Positions 1 to 8,240 are shown, counted from the first letter of the stretch. The stretch is DNA of 64,000 bases from Jejuia rubra (GCF_042684665.1 NZ_JBHULY010000005.1:682001-746000), one strand, 5' to 3'. Notes: generated from the letters alone by a model not told the origin. Numbers and translations: made by a program.

Positions 1-1
1 T

Positions 2-88
2 GACGAGGCCTATGCGCAAGTACATCCCTGTTGCCAGTATCGGGATGATGCTATTAAGGATGCGCATGAGGGCGAAAAGAAGTCTTAA
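2..88 (+). CDS. C-terminal end of an unidentified protein (partial)
   Basis: An open frame enters from the left edge and stops with TAA at 86-88, giving 28 residues that begin DEAYAQVHPCCQYRDD. A Cys-Cys pair and a charged tail are visible, but nothing identifies a family. The next gene starts 20 bases later on the same strand, so it could belong to the same transcript. The assignment as coding rests only on the open frame and plausible composition. Confidence 0.35.
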   Translation, partial: DEAYAQVHPCCQYRDDAIKDAHEGEKKS

Positions 89-108
89 AGTACCCCATTG
101 ATTTAGGT

Positions 109-459
109 ATGCCCAAAACTGAATATCGCATTTATGTCATTGAATTAAAGAAGCGGGTGTTTTCTGAAAATGTCAAATTCAGAAATGCCAATCCGCAATT
201 TAATGGTGTTTTGGAATGTTTGTATGTGGGAATGACCAGTAAAATGCCTAAAGAGCGATTTTTGCAACATAAATCGGGATACCGAAATAAAAAAGGATAT
301 AAACTATCTTCCAATATTGTCGAGAAATATGGGTCGTATTTAAGACCGAGTTTGTATAATCATATTGACCCAATTTCTTCCAGAGCGGAAGCATTAAAAA
401 TCGAAAAAGCCTTAGCTTTGGAATTGCGCAGAAAGGGTTATGCGGTTTGGTTTAATTAA
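109..459 (+). CDS. GIY-YIG-like small protein
   Basis: This 116-residue protein has the layout of a compact GIY-YIG nuclease fold. An IYVIEL strand lies near residue 8, a LYVGMTSK segment near residue 38 (standing for YIG), then PKERFLQHK and a SSNIVEKYG helix. An EKALALELRRKGY helix near the end could supply the acidic residue. The canonical GIY triplet is not exact, so nuclease activity is inferred rather than seen. It is soluble with no signal peptide. It lies 18 bases before the DUF2200 gene and may share its transcript. It could be a housekeeping DNA-repair relative or an uncharacterised binding protein. Confidence 0.6.
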   Translation: MPKTEYRIYVIELKKRVFSENVKFRNANPQFNGVLECLYVGMTSKMPKERFLQHKSGYRNKKGYKLSSNIVEKYGSYLRPSLYNHIDPISSRAEALKIEKALALELRRKGYAVWFN

Positions 460-477
460 AACTTAAATAATTAAAGT

Positions 478-843
478 ATGAAAACTACACCAGAACACAA
501 CGAACGTATAAGGACTATGAAGTTCTTTTCAGTGTACCCGCACTACGTTACGAAAGTTGAGAAAAAGGGAAGAACCAAAGAAGAGCTACATGCTGTAATT
601 GAATGGTTGACTGGGTTTGATGAAACCAAAATACAAGAGCTTATAGAAAGGAAAGTTACTTTTGAAGAGTTTTTTAATGAAGCAAATCTTAACCCAAATG
701 CAGCATTAATTAAAGGCGTAATTTGTGGCTACAGAATTGAAGAAATTGATAATGAATTAACGAAGAAGTGCAGGTACTTGGATAAGTTGATAGACGAATT
801 GGCCAAAGGCAGAAAAATGGATAAAATTTTGAGGGCCAATTAG
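478..843 (+). CDS. DUF2200 family protein
   Basis: A 121-residue soluble protein. It carries the pattern I recognise for DUF2200: FFSVYPHYVTKVEKKGRTKE near the start, then EWLTGFDETK, then LIKGVICGYRIEEID, and RYLDKLIDELAKGRKMDKIL at the end. No catalytic residues are known for this family, so no function is assigned. The gene follows the GIY-YIG-like gene after 18 bases and ends 40 bases before a strong hairpin that it shares with the convergent groEL gene. Confidence 0.75.
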   Translation: MKTTPEHNERIRTMKFFSVYPHYVTKVEKKGRTKEELHAVIEWLTGFDETKIQELIERKVTFEEFFNEANLNPNAALIKGVICGYRIEEIDNELTKKCRYLDKLIDELAKGRKMDKILRAN

Positions 844-884
844 TGTTGGTTTAAAACTCCTTATTTTACGAAAATTTATGGTAC

Positions 885-918
885 AAAAAAACGCCTCTAG
901 ATTCTAGAAGCGTTTTTT
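885..918. terminator. Bidirectional rho-independent terminator between DUF2200 and groEL
   Basis: A run of A, an inverted repeat (GC-containing arms around TCTAGA) and a run of T form a hairpin that reads as a terminator on both strands. It sits between the convergent ends of the DUF2200 gene and groEL. Confidence 0.8.
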
Positions 919-945
919 TATAAATTGATTATCGAGCCTATCGAC

Positions 946-2577
946 TTACATCATCCCCGGCATGCCGCCACCTCCCATTGGAGGCATAGCAGGCGCATCT
1001 TCTTTTATGTCGATTAAAGCACACTCTGTTGTTAAAATCATTCCAGCAACCGAAGCGGCATTTTCCAATGCGATACGTGTTACTTTCTTAGGATCTATAA
1101 TGCCTGCTTTAAGCATATCCACATAGGCTTCTGACTTGGCATCGTATCCAAAATCCTTTTTTCCTTCCAATACTTTGTTGATTACCACAGAACCTTCTCC
1201 GCCTGCATTTTCAACAATGGTTCTTAAAGGTGCCTCGATAGCCTTGTTAACGATTTGAACACCTGTGGTTTCATCTAAATTAACAGTTTCCAATTTCTCC
1301 AAAATAGCTTTTGCTCTAACCAAGGCTACACCACCGCCAGCAACAATACCTTCTTCAACTGCCGCTCTTGTGGCATGTAATGCGTCGTCCACGCGATCTT
1401 TCTTTTCTTTCATTTCAACTTCAGAAGCAGCGCCAACATATAATACAGCAACACCGCCGGCCAATTTAGCCAAGCGCTCTTGCAGTTTTTCTTTGTCGTA
1501 GTCTGAAGTAGTCGTTTCAATCTGTGCTTTGATTTGGTTTACACGAGCCTTGATAGCCTCTGCGTCACCAGAACCGTTTACGATTGTAGTATTGTCCTTA
1601 TCAACCGTTACCGTTTCCGCAGTACCTAACATACTTAAGTCTGCATTTTCCAAAGTGAAGCCTCTTTCTTCTGAAATAACAGTACCACCTGTCAAAATAG
1701 CAATATCCTCAAGCATCGCTTTTCTTCTGTCACCAAATCCAGGAGCCTTAACGGCAGCAATCTTTAAACCACCACGCAATTTGTTTACTACCAAAGTAGC
1801 CAAAGCCTGTCCATCAACATCTTCAGCAATAATTAACAATGGACGACCGGATTGCGCCACAGGTTCTAAAATTGGAAGAATCTCTTGTAAATTGGAAATC
1901 TTCTTATCGAATAATAGAATGTATGGATTTTCTAAATCGGCAACCATTTTATCAGAATCGGTAACGAAATACGGGGATAAATATCCTCTATCGAACTGCA
2001 TACCTTCCACGACGTCAACATAGGTGTCCATACCTTTGGCTTCCTCAACGGTAATCACACCTTCCTTACCAACTTTTTCAAATGCTTTTGAAATCAACTC
2101 GCCAATAGTGTCATCGTTGTTCGCAGAAATCGCAGCAACCTGCTTTATTTTTTCAGAAGAATTCCCCACTTCTTGGGATTGTCCTTCCAAGTCTTTGGTA
2201 ATGGCTTCTACAGCCTTGTCGATACCACGTTTCAAATCCATTGGATTAGCGCCAGAAGCTACGTTTTTCAAACCTTCCTTAACGATAGCCTGAGCCAAAA
2301 CAGTAGCTGTAGTAGTACCGTCACCTGCTAAATCGTTGGTTTTGGAAGCCACTTCTTTCACCATTTGCGCACCCATGTTTTCGTGCTCGTCATCCAGTTC
2401 AATTTCCTTTGCAACGGTAACACCATCCTTGGTGACTTGCGGTGCACCAAAACTTTTGCTAATGATTACGTTTCGTCCTTTTGGGCCCAAGGTTACTTTT
2501 ACTGCATTTGCTAATGCATCTACCCCGCGTTTTAAACCATCGCGAGCTTCAATATCAAATTTTATGTCTTTTGCCAT
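946..2577 (-). CDS. groEL: Chaperonin GroEL (60 kDa)
   Basis: Full-length 543-residue chaperonin that folds cytosolic proteins in an ATP-driven double ring with GroES. It begins MAKDIKFDIEARDGLKRGVD. It carries the ATP-binding GDGTTTATVLAQ motif near residues 86-97, the EGIVAGGGVAL signature near residue 410, and the typical Gly/Met-rich tail ending GGGGMPGMM. Length and ends match the family. It lies 104 bases downstream of groES on the same strand, and the spacer holds a small REP-like inverted repeat. Expression is expected to be heat- or stress-responsive, through the candidate promoter before groES. Confidence 0.98.
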   Translation of the reverse strand: MAKDIKFDIEARDGLKRGVDALANAVKVTLGPKGRNVIISKSFGAPQVTKDGVTVAKEIELDDEHENMGAQMVKEVASKTNDLAGDGTTTATVLAQAIVKEGLKNVASGANPMDLKRGIDKAVEAITKDLEGQSQEVGNSSEKIKQVAAISANNDDTIGELISKAFEKVGKEGVITVEEAKGMDTYVDVVEGMQFDRGYLSPYFVTDSDKMVADLENPYILLFDKKISNLQEILPILEPVAQSGRPLLIIAEDVDGQALATLVVNKLRGGLKIAAVKAPGFGDRRKAMLEDIAILTGGTVISEERGFTLENADLSMLGTAETVTVDKDNTTIVNGSGDAEAIKARVNQIKAQIETTTSDYDKEKLQERLAKLAGGVAVLYVGAASEVEMKEKKDRVDDALHATRAAVEEGIVAGGGVALVRAKAILEKLETVNLDETTGVQIVNKAIEAPLRTIVENAGGEGSVVINKVLEGKKDFGYDAKSEAYVDMLKAGIIDPKKVTRIALENAASVAGMILTTECALIDIKEDAPAMPPMGGGGMPGMM

Positions 2578-2649
2578 TTTATTTATTAGTTTAAAGTTCC
2601 AAGTTTAAAGTTCAAAGTTTCTCGGAACGGTTATTTTTAAGTTTTGATT

Positions 2650-2677
2650 TCCCTCCCTTTGGGAGGGTTAGGGTGGG
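2650..2677. repeat. Small REP-like inverted repeat in the groES-groEL spacer
   Basis: CCCTCCCTTTGGGAGGG forms a short stem-loop followed by TTAGGGTGGG. A similar layout (stem-loop then ATTAGGAGGGG) recurs at 19562-19622, which suggests one family of dispersed palindromic elements. Within the groES-groEL transcript it could also act as an intercistronic hairpin. Confidence 0.5.
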
Positions 2678-2681
2678 CTTC

Positions 2682-2957
2682 TTAAATTATCGCCAAAATA
2701 TCACTCTCTCGCATGATTAAATAATCGTTGCCTTCAAATTTCAATTCGGTTCCGGCATATTTCCCATATAAAACGGTATCACCAACTTTTACGGTAATTG
2801 GATCGTCTTTGGTGCCAGGCCCGGCCGCAACAACGGTTCCTTTTTGTGGTTTTTCTTTGGCGTTGTCTGGAATTATAATTCCTGATGCTGTTTTGGTCTC
2901 AGCTTCAGCAGGTTCTATAAGAACTCTATCTGCTAATGGTTTAATGTTTACTCCCAT
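2682..2957 (-). CDS. groES: Co-chaperonin GroES
   Basis: A 91-residue Cpn10 that caps the GroEL ring. It shows the family strands KPLADRVLIEPAEAETKTAS, the mobile-loop segment SGIIIPDNAKEKPQKGTVVA, and GDTVLYGKYAGTELKFEG near the C-terminus. Length is normal for Cpn10. It is the first gene of the groES-groEL pair, separated from upstream secG by a terminator hairpin (3075-3108). It has its own upstream region carrying a sigma-54-like promoter, so the pair is probably transcribed independently of the secG operon. Confidence 0.98.
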   Translation of the reverse strand: MGVNIKPLADRVLIEPAEAETKTASGIIIPDNAKEKPQKGTVVAAGPGTKDDPITVKVGDTVLYGKYAGTELKFEGNDYLIMRESDILAII

Positions 2958-3009
2958 TTTTGTTTTATATTTTATTTATTAAGGTTATTATTTAACGCTT
3001 TAGCTTTAA

Positions 3010-3024
3010 GCCAAAAATGTGCCA
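3010..3024 (-). promoter_or_regulatory. Candidate sigma-54 (-24/-12) promoter of groES-groEL
   Basis: On the - strand the sequence reads TGGCACATTTTTGGC. The consensus is TGGCAC-N5-TTGC, so only one base (T to G in the -12 half) differs and the GG-to-GC spacing is correct. The predicted start of transcription is near 2998, leaving a leader of about 40 bases before groES. No CIRCE element is visible in this region. A sigma-54 activator gene lies 2 kb away. The call rests on sequence match and position only. Confidence 0.5.
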
Positions 3025-3074
3025 TGGCGGGGAAACTGACAAACTTTCAGACTTGATTGAAGATAGGCAGAAAC

Positions 3075-3108
3075 AAAAAATGCCAACGTTGTAAAGTTGG
3101 CATTTTTT
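3075..3108 (-). terminator. Rho-independent terminator after secG
   Basis: TGCCAAC and GTTGGCA arms with an 8-base loop are flanked by A6 and T6. On the - strand this gives a hairpin followed by a T run just after the secG stop codon, ending the miaB-to-secG operon before the groES promoter. Confidence 0.8.
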
Positions 3109-3124
3109 GTGGTCATTTTGTTTG

Positions 3125-3490
3125 TTAAAGCGAATCTCCAACAGTAGTTGTGCTATTGTTAGTAGTAGGAAGCGGAACCGCCCCATCTTGTGATGGCAAA
3201 GGTTGCGTGCTTTGTGCGTTAGGGTCTAAAGCTTTTGAGTCAGTAGTATCATCACCACCGTGTATGGCTACGTTTGATAATAAAATCAAAACCAACAATA
3301 AGGTTGCTAGGGTCCATGTACTTTTATCCAAAAAGTCTGTGGTTTTCTTAACGCCTCCCAATTGCTGCGTGCCTCCACCTCCGAAGGAAGATGATAATCC
3401 ACCTCCTTTTGGGTTTTGAACCATTACTACTACTACAAGTAAAAATGCTACAAATATGATAAGTATTAAAAATATTGTAAAGGTGCTCAT
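3125..3490 (-). CDS. secG: Preprotein translocase subunit SecG
   Basis: A small inner-membrane subunit that assists the SecYEG channel. Of its 121 residues, helix 1 covers about 4-24, followed by the SecG hallmark VMVQNPKGGGLSSSFGGGG near residues 23-41, then helix 2 (TLATLLLVLILLSNVAI) near 60-77. A low-complexity polar tail rich in Ser, Thr, Asn and Asp follows, longer than in E. coli SecG but common in Bacteroidota. Its ATG shares one base with the stop codon of the upstream TPR gene (TAATG), indicating coupled translation. It is the last gene of its operon. Confidence 0.93.
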   Translation of the reverse strand: MSTFTIFLILIIFVAFLLVVVVMVQNPKGGGLSSSFGGGGTQQLGGVKKTTDFLDKSTWTLATLLLVLILLSNVAIHGGDDTTDSKALDPNAQSTQPLPSQDGAVPLPTTNNSTTTVGDSL

Positions 3491-4431
3491 TATTCTTTTT
3501 TATTTTGTTCCTGCAATTGTTCTACAGCTCTAATTTGGTTTGCAAAGAAACTACTTTTTTCTGGATATTTCAAACTTAAAATTTTATAGGATTGAATGGC
3601 TTTTTTATAGTTTTTTTGCTCTACATAAATACGGGCCAAAGTCTCTGTCATCAAGGTTTCGGGCTGTATCATTTGTGCTTTTGCCAGATTGCCTTTTGTT
3701 GATGGAGATTTTGATGGGGTTATTCTCGGGTTTTCCGCAATAAACCTATCAATAAGTTCTGATTTTTTCGTTTTTTCAGGGCTATGTTCCGCCTTCAGAG
3801 GTTCCGATACTTTTTGGCTTTCATCTCTTTTGATGGGCTTATATCTGGTGAGTTTCAGCCATTCGTTGAAGGAATGCGATTCGCGTCTATCAAATTGCAA
3901 GGGCTTCCCGAGGTTTAAAATATCCTCCGCGCTGGCTTCCTGAGTTTTGGTGTTTTCGGTAACGTCTTCGATTTTTTCGGATTCGTCCAATTTGAAAGGC
4001 ACTGTCCGTTTTTCTGAAGGGTTTTTCGGTTGAAACAATTCGGGATCCAAAACACCTGAGGTTTCTTTGATCTGTAGTTTTAAAGCATCATCAATCGTTG
4101 TGCTTTTGTTTACCGAAATGTCATCGGCCACAACCTCAATATCATTGAGGTAGGTTACATTTTTCTTTATCGCTTTTGAAATTTCATTTTGAACAAAACT
4201 GTCGGAAGTAATAAAATCAAAGAGAATGCTTCGATCTGTCGTATAGGCTGCAGTAGTTTTTAAGGCCTGATTATAATCACTGCTTTCCTGATGTTTGAGT
4301 CCTTTTAAATAAAGAGCTTTTGCAGATTGAAAATAGGGATAGTCTTCTAAAATAGACCGTAATGCCTCAGTTTTCTGAATGTTAACCTCCTTGGGATTTT
4401 GTAGCAGATATGTAAAATCGTGACTGTTCAA
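3490..4431 (-). CDS. Tetratricopeptide-repeat-like protein of unknown function
   Basis: A 313-residue soluble protein with no signal peptide. The N-terminal 90 residues look helical (HDFTYLLQNPKEV, then LRSILEDYPYFQSAKALYLK). The middle is charged and probably disordered. The C-terminus contains one clear TPR-like unit near residues 258-300 (TLARIYVEQKNYKKAIQSYKILSLKYPEKS). It sits between the LptE-like lipoprotein gene and secG, 15 bases after the former and overlapping the latter by one base. This context suggests a link to envelope biogenesis or protein export. No catalytic motif is present. Confidence 0.75.
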   Translation of the reverse strand: MNSHDFTYLLQNPKEVNIQKTEALRSILEDYPYFQSAKALYLKGLKHQESSDYNQALKTTAAYTTDRSILFDFITSDSFVQNEISKAIKKNVTYLNDIEVVADDISVNKSTTIDDALKLQIKETSGVLDPELFQPKNPSEKRTVPFKLDESEKIEDVTENTKTQEASAEDILNLGKPLQFDRRESHSFNEWLKLTRYKPIKRDESQKVSEPLKAEHSPEKTKKSELIDRFIAENPRITPSKSPSTKGNLAKAQMIQPETLMTETLARIYVEQKNYKKAIQSYKILSLKYPEKSSFFANQIRAVEQLQEQNKKE

Positions 4432-4446
4432 TTTAAAAATTTATGC

Positions 4447-4953
4447 TTACCATTTGGCCAATGATGCGTTAAAGATATCCTGCGTGATACGTTCCAATAT
4501 TTCTTCATGTGCCGTGTCTTTCTGGCCCCCAATTAGTTGGGCACTTCCGTCAAAATCATGGAAAAACGAAAAAGACTTATCAAATTCAGCCTCAGGGTCG
4601 TTTTTATCATAAAAATGCACTTTAATGCTAATGGTCAATCGGTTTTGGGCAGCCGTATTTTGTGATGTTGCTGTAGTTGGGGAAATGCGGTATTCCGTAA
4701 TTTCACCCTCGTAAACAATATCGCCATTGGAGTTGACGTTGTTGAGGTTGGTCTGGTTTTCCAGAATCTCAATCATCGTATTCCGTACTAAAAGATCCAG
4801 TCCCGGTTCGATTAACAGCGCATTGTTTTCAAATCGGTTCACCTGAAATGTTTTGGTGTCCGGTGAAATGGAGGCACCCGTAAAGGAGTATATGCCACAG
4901 CCAAAACTTGTTGAAGCAACTGCTAAAAGGATTAAATATTTGATATATTTCAT
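4447..4953 (-). CDS. lptE: LptE-like lipopolysaccharide-assembly lipoprotein
   Basis: A 168-residue predicted lipoprotein. A signal peptide ends in the lipobox TSFGC, with Cys19 as the lipid anchor. The mature protein begins GIYSFTGASISPDTKTFQV and has an LPS-assembly-like domain including LLVRNTMIEILENQTNL and YEGEITEYRI. In the family, LptE plugs the LptD barrel and helps deliver lipopolysaccharide to the outer membrane. The assignment rests on the lipobox, size, the GxYSFxGxS start typical of Bacteroidota relatives, and location. It follows the sigma-54 activator gene by 62 bases. Confidence 0.8.
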   Translation of the reverse strand: MKYIKYLILLAVASTSFGCGIYSFTGASISPDTKTFQVNRFENNALLIEPGLDLLVRNTMIEILENQTNLNNVNSNGDIVYEGEITEYRISPTTATSQNTAAQNRLTISIKVHFYDKNDPEAEFDKSFSFFHDFDGSAQLIGGQKDTAHEEILERITQDIFNASLAKW

Positions 4954-5015
4954 TTGATTCCTAACGACTTATTTTTTAATATGTTGCAAGCTGAACATTG
5001 CGACTGCCAACTAAA

Positions 5016-6284
5016 TCAAAGGTCATACTGCTTAATCTTCCTGTAAAGCGTACGTTCGCTAATGCCCAATTCCGCAGCAGCCAATTTACGTTTTCCGTTG
5101 TGGCGTTCCAATGATTTTTTAATCAATTCGAGTTCCTTGTCTTGAAGCGATAAAGTTTCTTCTTCTTCAATTTCCTCAGCAAAGTGGTATTTATCCGAGC
5201 TGTTAGTATCGTTTACATGCTCTGGAATGGATAGTACTTCTGGGTTTTCGGCAACCTCTTCTTCAAATCCAATATCATCTTCAACATCATTTGTGTCCCC
5301 GTATATTTTTTGAATCAAATGCTCGTTGTCCCGCTCGACGTCTTTAACATTGCCACTTTTCATTAATTCCATGGTGAGCTTCTTAAGGTCGTTCAAATCA
5401 CTTTTCATATCGAAAAGCACTTTGTATAGGATTTCGCGCTCACTACTAAAATCGCTCTCGCTTTTGGAGGTTTTAACAACTGCCGGCAGGTTAGTGGAAG
5501 CCGAAGCCGGGAGGTAACTTCGCAACGTTTCAGCTGTTACAGTTCTATCCTGTTCCAAAACCGATAATTGCTCAGCAACATTGCGCAACTGTCTAACATT
5601 TCCAGCCCAACGGTGTTTTAGCAACAAATGTATGGCGTTATCTGTTAGCTTTATGGTTGGCATTTTATACTTTAAAGCGAAATCGCTGGCAAACTTTCGG
5701 AATAGCAAATGGATATCCTCTTGGCGCTCCCGAAGCGGGGGCAAGTGGATTTCCACAGTACTCAAACGATAGTACAAATCCTCGCGGAATTTTTCTTTTT
5801 CAATGGCTTCCATCATATTGAGGTTGGTAGCAGCTACGATGCGAATATTGGTTTTTTGCACCTTGCTCGATCCTACCTTTAGGAATTCGCCATTTTCCAA
5901 AATACGAAGCAAACGTACCTGTGTTGTTAAAGGCAGTTCTCCAACTTCATCTAAAAACACAGTGCCGCCATCAGCTTCTTCAAAGTAACCGCTACGCGTT
6001 TGGGTGGCACCCGTAAAGGCACCTTTTTCATGGCCAAACAATTCGCTGTCAATTGTGCCTTCGGGAATGGCGCCACAGTTTACCGCGATATATTTATTGT
6101 GCTTTCGGTGCGAAAGGGAATGAATAATTTTAGGGATGCTTTCCTTTCCCACGCCGCTTTCCCCGGTAACCAAAACCGAAATGTCGGTGGGCGCCACGCG
6201 AATGGCTTTTTCTATACCACGGTTAAGCGATGGGGTATTCCCAATAATGCCAAAGCGTTGTTTTATTGCTTGAATGGATTCCAT
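5016..6284 (-). CDS. Sigma-54-dependent transcriptional activator lacking a receiver domain
   Basis: A 422-residue bacterial enhancer-binding protein. The AAA+ domain starts almost at the N-terminus, with Walker A GESGVGKES near residues 41-49, the sigma-54 contact loop GAFTGA at 88-93, Walker B TVFLDEVGEL near 108-117 and arginine-finger region FREDLYYRL. An acidic linker follows, then a Fis-type helix-turn-helix at the end (KLAAAELGISERTLYRKIKQ). There is no N-terminal receiver, GAF or PAS domain, so its activity is probably controlled by abundance, a partner protein or the linker. Its start codon directly follows the stop of the upstream small gene (6285). Targets are unknown. A sigma-54-like site lies before groES. 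Confidence 0.93.
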   Translation of the reverse strand: MESIQAIKQRFGIIGNTPSLNRGIEKAIRVAPTDISVLVTGESGVGKESIPKIIHSLSHRKHNKYIAVNCGAIPEGTIDSELFGHEKGAFTGATQTRSGYFEEADGGTVFLDEVGELPLTTQVRLLRILENGEFLKVGSSKVQKTNIRIVAATNLNMMEAIEKEKFREDLYYRLSTVEIHLPPLRERQEDIHLLFRKFASDFALKYKMPTIKLTDNAIHLLLKHRWAGNVRQLRNVAEQLSVLEQDRTVTAETLRSYLPASASTNLPAVVKTSKSESDFSSEREILYKVLFDMKSDLNDLKKLTMELMKSGNVKDVERDNEHLIQKIYGDTNDVEDDIGFEEEVAENPEVLSIPEHVNDTNSSDKYHFAEEIEEEETLSLQDKELELIKKSLERHNGKRKLAAAELGISERTLYRKIKQYDL

Positions 6285-6626
6285 TTAATTTTCTATGTAT
6301 TCTGAAGTTCCTTTTTCATTGGCGTCGTTTAGCCACTCCCAATCCAGCTTCAGTTTTAATTTATTTGTGTTCGTTTTGCTAATTGAAGCCAAGGCTTTAC
6401 CTGCCTTCAATTCATTTTCAGTGGTTAAGCATTGATACAGCATTTCAATTTTATCGTTTTTTAAATGCCCGATAATTTTGCCGTATGTTATCGTTCCTCC
6501 ATAGTAGTCGGCTGTTATCAAATGTCCATCTTGCTTATAGTAAAATTTTGTATCGGAATTCACCCTGCCGTTTTCAGAGTTGTCTAAAAGCGAAAAAACT
6601 TTGTTGTTAAAGTTGAATTCTGACAT
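6285..6626 (-). CDS. Small hypothetical protein between miaB and the sigma-54 activator
   Basis: A 113-residue soluble protein, beta-rich by eye, with FYYKQDGHLITADYYGGTITYGKIIGH in the centre. Similar proteins in Bacteroidota are often labelled n-acetylglutamate synthase, but no acetyltransferase motif is visible here, so that name should not be trusted. It starts 6 bases after miaB ends and its stop is immediately followed by the start of the activator gene. This tight packing makes a regulatory partner of the activator conceivable, though nothing in the sequence proves it. Confidence 0.65.
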   Translation of the reverse strand: MSEFNFNNKVFSLLDNSENGRVNSDTKFYYKQDGHLITADYYGGTITYGKIIGHLKNDKIEMLYQCLTTENELKAGKALASISKTNTNKLKLKLDWEWLNDANEKGTSEYIEN

Positions 6627-6632
6627 GAGAAT

Positions 6633-8081
6633 TTAGTTGTTTTCTGAATATCCCACAGCCTCTCCAATCAATGTGGCACTCGTGCAATCCGTAATTTTTA
6701 CGTTTACAAAATCTCCAACTTTATAATTTTCTTTTGGAAAAACTACCACCGTATTTTGCGTATTTCTAGCTGACCAATGGGAGTCCGATCGCTTTGATGG
6801 TTTTTCAACTAGCACTTCTTCAACTTTACCAACATGTGCTTGGGTGTGCAATAAGCTATGTTTTTGCTGGAGTGCGATTATTTCATTCAAACGACGTTTT
6901 TTCACATCCTCAGGAATGTCATCCTCCATTTTACGTTCCGCCAAGGTGCCTGGTCTTTCAGAATAGGCAAACATGAATCCAAAATCGTATTTGACGTATT
7001 CCATCAGACTCAATGTGTCTTGGTGGTCTTCTTCCGTTTCCGTTGGAAAACCGGCAATCATATCCTGGCTGATCGCACAATCGGGAATTAAACGCTTGAT
7101 GTTATCAATTAATTCAAAATACTCCTCACGGGTGTGTAGACGGTTCATTGCTTTCAAAATACGATTACTACCACTTTGAACGGGTAAATGAATATAGTTA
7201 CAAATGTTGCGATGTTTGGCCATCGTTTCAATTACGTCCAAAGTAAAATCCTGAGGATTAGAAGTGGAAAAACGAAAGCGCATTTTAGGTTGCGCTTTGG
7301 CACACATATCCAAGAGCATGGCAAAGTTTACGGAGGTAGCCTTTTGCATGTCACTGGCTTTGTCGAAATCCTTTTTTAACCCACCGCCGTACCATAAATA
7401 ACTATCCACATTTTGGCCAAGCAGAGTTACTTCCTTATAGCCATTGTCCCAAAGGCCATTGATTTCTTCAATGATGCTCTGTGGGTCACGACTGCGCTCA
7501 CGTCCACGGGTAAAAGGCACCACGCAAAACGTACACATGTTGTCGCAACCACGGGTAATAGATACAAATGCTGTTACCCCATTGGAGTTCAGCCGCACCG
7601 GTGAAATATCGCCATAGGTTTCCTCCTTGGAAAGAATCACATTTATGGCATCCCTACCATCTTCCACTTCGGCCAAAAGATTAGGTAAATCCTTGTAAGC
7701 ATCAGGCCCAACCACCAGATCCACGATTTTTTCTTCCTCAAGAAATTTGCTTTTCAGGCGTTCTGCCATGCAACCTAAAACCCCAACTTTCATATTTGGG
7801 TTCAGTTCTTGCTTTACGGCATTGTATTTTTCCAAGCGCTTTCGTACTGTTTGCTCGGCTTTATCCCGGATAGAGCAGGTGTTCACCAAAACTAAATCGG
7901 CCTCCTCCAAACTTTGGGTGGTATTGTAACCTTGTTCGGTCAAAATGGAAGCCACGATTTCACTGTCGCTAAAATTCATTTGGCAACCATAGCTCTCGAT
8001 AAAAAGTTTGCGGGTATTGCCCTCTTTTTTATCCAGAACTAAGGATTCGCCTTGCTTACTTTCGTCAATAATCTTTTCCAT
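6633..8081 (-). CDS. miaB: tRNA-2-methylthio-N6-dimethylallyladenosine synthase MiaB
   Basis: A radical-SAM methylthiotransferase that modifies A37 of tRNAs reading UNN codons. It has the N-terminal UPF0004 domain with cluster cysteines in ESYGCQMN, VNTCSIRDKA and GVLGCMAER. The radical-SAM CxxxCxxC is in TRGCDNMCTFCVVPFTRGRERSR, and a C-terminal TRAM domain follows. The start at 8081 (MEKIIDESKQG, 482 residues) is chosen because a promoter -7 element lies at 8139-8146. A longer frame from 8141 would place the first codons within the promoter. It is the first gene of a - strand operon running through to secG. Confidence 0.93.
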   Translation of the reverse strand: MEKIIDESKQGESLVLDKKEGNTRKLFIESYGCQMNFSDSEIVASILTEQGYNTTQSLEEADLVLVNTCSIRDKAEQTVRKRLEKYNAVKQELNPNMKVGVLGCMAERLKSKFLEEEKIVDLVVGPDAYKDLPNLLAEVEDGRDAINVILSKEETYGDISPVRLNSNGVTAFVSITRGCDNMCTFCVVPFTRGRERSRDPQSIIEEINGLWDNGYKEVTLLGQNVDSYLWYGGGLKKDFDKASDMQKATSVNFAMLLDMCAKAQPKMRFRFSTSNPQDFTLDVIETMAKHRNICNYIHLPVQSGSNRILKAMNRLHTREEYFELIDNIKRLIPDCAISQDMIAGFPTETEEDHQDTLSLMEYVKYDFGFMFAYSERPGTLAERKMEDDIPEDVKKRRLNEIIALQQKHSLLHTQAHVGKVEEVLVEKPSKRSDSHWSARNTQNTVVVFPKENYKVGDFVNVKITDCTSATLIGEAVGYSENN

Positions 8082-8138
8082 ATGTTGCTTGAAACCTCTG
8101 TGGGTCAATTTTCGTGCCTGCCTGCTTTCAGGAGGGTG

Positions 8139-8171
8139 CAAAGATACAATTAAATTGTTTCTTATGACAAA
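8139..8171 (-). promoter_or_regulatory. Bacteroidota-type promoter of the miaB-secG operon
   Basis: On the - strand TTTG (8168-8171) and TATCTTTG (8139-8146) are separated by 21 bases, matching the Bacteroidota -33/-7 pattern TTTG-N(17-23)-TAnnTTTG. Transcription should begin near 8132, about 50 bases before the miaB start codon at 8081. Confidence 0.65.
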
Positions 8172-8232
8172 GTGGCAGTTTATTTTTAACCTGTTTTTTC
8201 AGAAATAAAACAAGATGTAACGCAACCATTTT

Positions 8233-8240
8233 TACTTTTG
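8233..8240 (+). promoter_or_regulatory. Candidate -7 element upstream of the 8275 lipoprotein gene
   Basis: TACTTTTG matches TAnnTTTG exactly and lies 35 bases before the start codon. No convincing -33 TTTG is seen at the right distance. Confidence 0.4.

Noticed and set aside
1265..2608. Open frames on the + strand opposite groEL
   Set aside because: They are in antisense frames of a certain gene and have low-complexity, non-conserved translations.
6633..8141. Longer MiaB frame starting at 8141
   Set aside because: The extra 20 residues (MHPPESRQARKLTHRGFKQH) overlap a -7 element at 8139-8146 and do not resemble MiaB, so the start at 8081 was used.
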